Positions 58,916 to 64,000 of a stretch of DNA of 64,000 nt are shown here, in pieces. Numbering within the stretch: the first letter of the stretch is position 1; the number at the start of each line of letters is the position of its first letter. Origin of the DNA: Amaurobius ferox (lineage: Eukaryota > Arthropoda > Arachnida > Araneae > Amaurobiidae); NCBI GenBank assembly GCA_951213105.1, contig OX578146.1:108611776-108675775 (forward strand), read 5' to 3'. Both the position numbers and the translations under genes were made by a program. Under the pieces are notes generated by a model, which did not search any database, was not told where the DNA came from, and was given only the letters and a program-made list of their open reading frames with translations.

Positions 58916-60164
58916 CAGGGAATAAAAGTATTTGGAAAATCTAAGCTCACATTTGATATTTAGTCTAACTGGCTATTTTACAAATGATGAAATATTGTCA
59001 TATAGTTGAATATCCGATAGTTATCAATTTTCATGTTCCAAAAAATATATATATTTATTTTATTTTATAGCTCCTAGAAACTGTTGCTTGGAAAAAATAT
59101 TTGGGAATGTCTTTCATGACTTCTAATGAATGAGAAAGATGTTTAATATGATTAATAAAGTTTTAATGCATATTCACTACGACCACGAGTACGAAATGAT
59201 ATACTGTTTTTTTGTTCCGCATGGAAATCCAAACTAACACTACTAAACATGAGGGCACTTTGATGATGCGCTAACAGAAAACATGATATGCTTACATTTT
59301 CATTCATATCAATAACGACTATATGAGTTTCAAAAATTACAGGTAATACAGCCACTAATGGAAAATGATTAATAAAATTGTGTTTTCAAATTGTAGAACA
59401 GATTGTACGTTAAACAAATACTGCAAAAAATATCGATCTTATTTCTTATTACTTTAAAACTCAAAGGACATAAAATTCACAATTATCAATTATTCAGTTA
59501 TACAGCTCAGATATTTTAGGAGCTTAAGCGCAGTTTGGATTAAAGTCACACTTGTAATTCCAAATGCTATAAAAAAAAAATCTGAATTGAATTATAATAT
59601 TTTCCTATTTAAAATAAGTAATGTATTCGAAATTTACACATTAATATATCAAAGTCTGAGACAATGTAAAAACATTTAACATCGTTAAACAGATGGCGTT
59701 TCTTTACAAATTATCTTCCGCAAACTCATGCAAAATTCCAATTTAATGGGAATAAAAATTCAACTTTTTTTAGTTTGAAAATATTTTAATTTTTAATATA
59801 TCAACTCTTTTATAAGCATTTTGAAGCTAATTTTTCTTGTCTACACTTTTAGAAATTTTTTTTTGTTGTATCAGATTTTTTTAAAACACTGATGTGCATA
59901 TCATTTTCAGTAGCAAACATACACACAGGTATAATTGCAATGACATTATAAAACCGAGTCATTTATTTGTATAAAGATTTCTAAATCCCAAAATGATGAC
60001 TTTTACTATACCAGAAGGGAAATAAAACAAGAAATCTGTGGAGGAGCATTTGATGGCAAATGGTGTTTGTTCACTGAATTTTTGACAGAATTATTAAGCG
60101 TTTTTATTCTTATTTACATACTTATTTCGTACAGTTATACGAATTTTCAGAAAATCGAAAGTGA

Positions 60165-60706
60165 TATCTCAAGAACCGGAAATGAAAATCCATAGTGAAC
60201 CTTCCATTCCCTCCGGAATTCGATACTGATTCTATATCAATCATCATCTAAGCTATATTTATAGCCAATCCTCAGAAATAGATGCTTCAATGAAATGTTT
60301 TGAACCAGAAGAGGAAATCTCTAGTTGCCCCCTCCCCTCACCTCTTGTGGAATTTAATGCTGCATTCATATTAGTCGTCATCAAAGCGTGCACTTCCTGT
60401 TTCTTTTCCATTTCCGGTAAAGAAACCGGAAGTGAACATTCTTAGTGAAGTATCCTACCTCCTCAAGAATTTGATGTTGAATTCATATCATCTAAGCTCT
60501 ATCCATAGCCCATCTTGAGAAATAAATGCTTTAAGTAGATTGAAATTTTTTGAATTGGAAAGAAAAATTAACAGAAGTGTAAATCTTTAGTTACCCCCCC
60601 CCCCCCCCCTATTCTCATCAGACATTTTATGCTGAATCCAAATCAGTCATCACCTGAGATCTATCTACGATAGACTCTAAGAAAAGGATGTTTCAAGAAG
60701 ACATTT
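60165..60706. repeat. Degenerate ~140-bp tandem repeat (copy 2)
   Basis: Counterpart of 9424-9965, with C16 at 60594-60609 and a C12 run just beyond (60742-60753). Confidence 0.65.
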
Positions 60707-61474
60707 TTCGTAGAAACAATAATTATATGTCTAAATTTTTGCCCCCCCCCCCCACAAAATATAAATAAATAAATAAGTAAAAGAAGAAGAAGAATATTGA
60801 AATTATAAGTAACCACACCCAAATTCAAACAAATGCAATCGAACTTCACAGATAACCAACCCCATAAGAATGTTTATCGACACAGCCACAGAAGATATGT
60901 CTCCAAATAACTTCATGGCAAAAAAAAAACAATTTTTTTTTCATAATACCAATAGTAAACTTCAGATAATTATTATGAAAAGCATAAGATGTAACTGCTG
61001 ACAGATTGAAAAATAGGTCGGCCCTTTAAAACAAATGAAACCGTGACAAATTTTTCTTGTCTCCCCTTTCGGAGAGGTGGGGGGTGGAGGGTGCAGTTGA
61101 CGCTGACAAAAGTGTAACAGATGCCAGAACAGTCTCATAACATTATGAGCTATTATGATATCTAATTTCGTCGGGAATTGCGGATAACGCGACACCAAAT
61201 ATATATATGTGTATCGTTATTCACCAGCAGATCCAATTTCTTTTCAACTACTCCATAAGGCAAGAATAAATTTGTAGGAAAGCATATAGATTAGTAATCC
61301 TTAGGTGAGTATATTAGTTCCTTAAATAAGAAAAGAATACAGCCACTCATCAATTTATGCTACTTCTCAAGTGTCTGTTTCTGAGAAACATATTTCATAG
61401 ATTCTTTTCCGGAGCCTTTACAAAATCACTTATATATAATCACTTATATACTAAAATTCCACATATGAAAAAGG

Positions 61475-61563
61475 GTGGGAGTTGGCTTCTGCTAACTTTC
61501 CTTCCCGGCCGTCCAACTAGTTACTCTAAGTCCTCTGGACGAGTCGGACGGTCTGGGTCTTCA
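61475..61563 (+). mobile_element. SINE 3' fragment, present only in copy 2
   Basis: Eighty-nine bases ending GTCTGGGTCTTCA, flanked by the 14-base direct repeat ACATATGAAAAAGG (61461-61474 and 61564-61577). Copy 1 has that sequence once (about 10721-10734), the pre-insertion state. The tail (ACTCTAAGTCCTCTGGACGA) matches the 13356 fragment better than the full-length copies, so at least two subfamilies exist. Confidence 0.92.
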
Positions 61564-61748
61564 ACATATGAAAAAGGAACATTCACAAAATTCCACATAT
61601 AAAGAATTATTTATACAGTTACACATATGGCAAAACTATTCACAAAATTCATGATATGAAAAATGACCATTAACAAAATTCTACATGCGACGAACAATCC
61701 ACAAAACTTTTTATGCTCAAAACAGCCATTCATAATACGTCACATATA

Positions 61749-62992
61749 CAGAGTCACACTGAAATTTTTGAGATGCGGCTAAGTGGTACAAGTTACACTT
61801 ACCAACTCTTAAGAGTGTTCAAAGTACTTCCCTCCAACATCAATGCACTTTTATAGGCGAATTTTCTAAAGATTAAATGCTTCAAGCCATCCATTTCTTG
61901 GAATCGATGAAAAATATGCATTTATAGTCTCATCAATCTCATCTTCAGAATGAAAACGACGTCCACGTAATTCTTTTTAGATTAAAAAATAGCCATAAGT
62001 CACACATGGCAAGATCAGGAGAATAGGGTGGATGTTCTATAACTTTGATGTTTTTTGTTCAAGAAATTCAACTGTCATTCTTGCTGAATGAGAAGATGCA
62101 TTGTCATGGTGAAGCATGAGTCCAATTTACTTCCTGAAGAATTTCTAGAAGGGACTTAGTGGTGTACCAATTAGCTGTAACTGTCTTCTGTCCCTATAGC
62201 TTTACGGCTTTGACCAGACCTGTATTTCTAAAGAACACGGCATACATTACTTTTTCTTTGCTCGTTGTCTTTTCACCATTGTTGGTTTGGGGTCATCTTC
62301 AAAGACCCATACTTTACTTTCTTGGCGTGTTGGAACGTCAAAAAACGGTATGTACGTTTCATCACCAGTTATGATTTTAGAAATAATGCGATGTCCACCA
62401 TCGTTAAGTAATTTTAGGGTTTCTTCACTGATTCTGACACGCTCCGCTTTTTGGTGTTCTGTTAAATTATGGGGGACCCATCGACAAACTAATTTTTTCA
62501 TATGCAGTTCTTCATGAATAATTTTACGTATAGCTGCGGATCCAATGTTAAGTTCCTTCTGTATCATTTGGCAGGTACAGCGATTATCATCGATTAGCAT
62601 TTTTCGAATGTCCGACACATTTTCTGGGACTACAGCTGACAAAGGTCTTCCTGTGTGTTCTTCATCCAAGAGCGAATTTCGAAATCTTCTAAACTCTAAT
62701 CCATTTGAATACAGTAGCACGACATGGAGCATCATTTTCATATGCTAATTGTAGACGTTGAAGACATTCTTCTTGATTTACCCCACTTTAAAATCATAGC
62801 TCGAGATGATGCTCTCGTGTCAACTACATTTTCTTTTCTTTCAAAATTTATTCTACGATAGCTAAATTGTAATTGTTGCCACAAATTATCGTCTGCGGAC
62901 ATAAAAGAATTCAAATTGATATATCCGACTAATAGTTTTTTTTCTAGCGCATATCGTCTGCCCCTCTCTCTAAAAATTCAGTGTGACCCTCG
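61749..62992 (-). mobile_element. Inactive mariner element (copy 2)
   Basis: Counterpart of 10905-12147, TA-flanked, 1244 bases, with the same inverted repeats. Confidence 0.9.
61809..62903 (-). pseudogene. Mariner transposase, frameshifted (copy 2)
   Basis: It has the same breaks as copy 1. The clean middle piece (62741-62247) encodes the identical 164 residues, so inactivation predates the duplication. Confidence 0.9.
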
Positions 62993-63331
62993 TATAAAAG
63001 GACCATTAGTAAAATTTCACATATAAAAGAATAATTACTAAAATTTCAAACATACAAAAAAGTACATTCAGTGATGAAAAAGGACCATTAACAAAATTCT
63101 AAATGAGAAGAACAATCCACAAAACTTCTTATGCCCAAAAAAGCCATTCATAATACGTCACATATATATAAAAGGACCATTCATAAAATTCCACATATAC
63201 AAAAGTACCATTTATAAAACTACATATGAAAAAAAAAAGAATCATTCACAAAAATCCATATATGAAGAACCAACCATTCACAAACTTCCATACTTAAAGA
63301 AGAACCATTCATAAAATTTCACATACAGAGA

Positions 63332-63742
63332 TGGAAAAATGTTTAAGGGCAAATTATAAATTTGTCAAATTACACTAAGTTTTTAATCAAACGAGATGAA
63401 ATTTAAAGCAATGTAGAACATAAAATTAGAAAGCATTAAAATACCTTAATGTCAAATTATACCAAAATTAACACATACTATATCGTTTCATAAATTTTGT
63501 ATTGATCGAAACCTGTAAAAAAGTATAAGAACAACACCGATTATGTTCTGTAAACACGTTAATAATTAATAAAATTGTCCTCCTTTCCATTATCTTAATT
63601 ATTCCTGCTATCATTAATAAAAAAAAAAACAGTAAAAGCTTGTTTAGGGATTTGCTCCCAAACAAGTTAATAGCTGACATCAAATTATAGTTTTTAGTTT
63701 TTACATTTTGTGCCATTTTTATATATTTCTCGGGATTTTTAT
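63332..63742. other. AT-rich duplicated spacer (copy 2)
   Basis: Counterpart of 12486-12892; nothing recognised. The minus-strand 82-codon frame at 63468-63716 has no support. Confidence 0.4.
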
Positions 63743-64000
63743 ATATTCCTCATAGATGTCCTACGGGGTCAAAATCAAGATTTTGGCTGGCTATTCAAGC
63801 CATTCTGGAAAATTGGTTTGAAACCACGCTTTTGATGTGGCAGAAACATGAATTGAATCATTTTCCTGATGGAAGAAATATTCTTCAGAGGTAATACGTG
63901 GTGCCTCGGGCAGTAAATTTTCAGGTAATGTATTTTATGATGCCTCTGAATTGGTTTTACTTTACAGGAAAACAGTTGGAATTATTTCTTTTGCTGCAAA
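63743..64000 (-). pseudogene. Tc1/Tc3-like transposase relic, C-terminal part (cut by window end)
   Basis: Counterpart of the 12893-13150 part of the relic, with the degraded second and third catalytic blocks. The rest lies beyond the window. Confidence 0.6.

Larger units (their letters stand above)
61454..63331. repeat. ~31-bp minisatellite with mariner and SINE insertions (copy 2)
   Basis: The array is interrupted by the SINE fragment at 61475-61563 and the mariner at 61749-62992. Confidence 0.7.
55290..64000 (+). repeat. Segmental duplication, copy 2 (runs off window)
   Basis: Partner of 3617-13150. Near its left edge the motif ACAACGATCGGCGAAC occurs twice (about 55309 and 55347) where copy 1 has it once, which may be a trace of the breakpoint. 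It lacks the 4.64-kb hairpin element and carries a private 89-base SINE fragment at 61475-61563. A 12-base unit near 56950 is present three times here and twice in copy 1. Confidence 0.93.

Overview
The window is AT-rich, repeat-dominated eukaryotic DNA. It has phase-0 introns with consensus splice sites, tRNA- and 5S-derived SINEs, mariner and Tc elements, long microsatellites and a 200-base assembly gap. An arthropod is the best fit, possibly a spider or other chelicerate, judged from the mariner type and the style of the repeats; this is inference. No host housekeeping gene was recognised. Almost all the content is mobile DNA, satellites and their remains.

Layout. (1) 1-3.6 kb: low-information AT-rich DNA with one fold-back element at 1.10-1.89 kb. 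(2) 3.6-13.15 kb: first copy of a segmental duplication whose partner is 55.29-64.00 kb in the same orientation, running off the window end. Each copy holds a solo LTR, hairpin-ended elements, a degenerate 140-bp repeat, a broken mariner inside a minisatellite, and a Tc-like transposase relic. (3) 13.6-42 kb: MITEs, two opposed copies of a second hairpin-ended family (16.3-19.6 kb), many copies of the ~900-bp hairpin-ended family, and SINEs with clear target duplications, including one fused to a nearly full-length 5S rRNA sequence (30.2 kb). (4) 42.7-46.2 kb: a gap, then a long uninterrupted protein-primed family-B DNA polymerase of Polinton/Maverick type with every catalytic motif intact. 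(5) 46.3-55.0 kb: satellite blocks with an exact 164-bp period flanking a near-perfect 1.6-kb-arm palindrome at 47.4-50.8 kb. Each palindrome arm carries the same possible three-exon small gene, in divergent orientation.

The repeats give a relative history. The duplication came after the solo LTR, the mariner, the old B-type hairpin element and the short A-type element, because both copies share them. An A-type hairpin element at 4.64 kb occurs only in copy 1, and a short SINE at 61.48 kb only in copy 2, so these inserted later. The matching empty sites define their ends almost to the base.

The most unusual items are the palindrome with its mirrored candidate gene beside an intact polymerase, the 5S-tRNA composite SINE, and the DINE-1-like hairpin families. 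Comparisons between repeat copies were made by eye, so identity figures are approximate.
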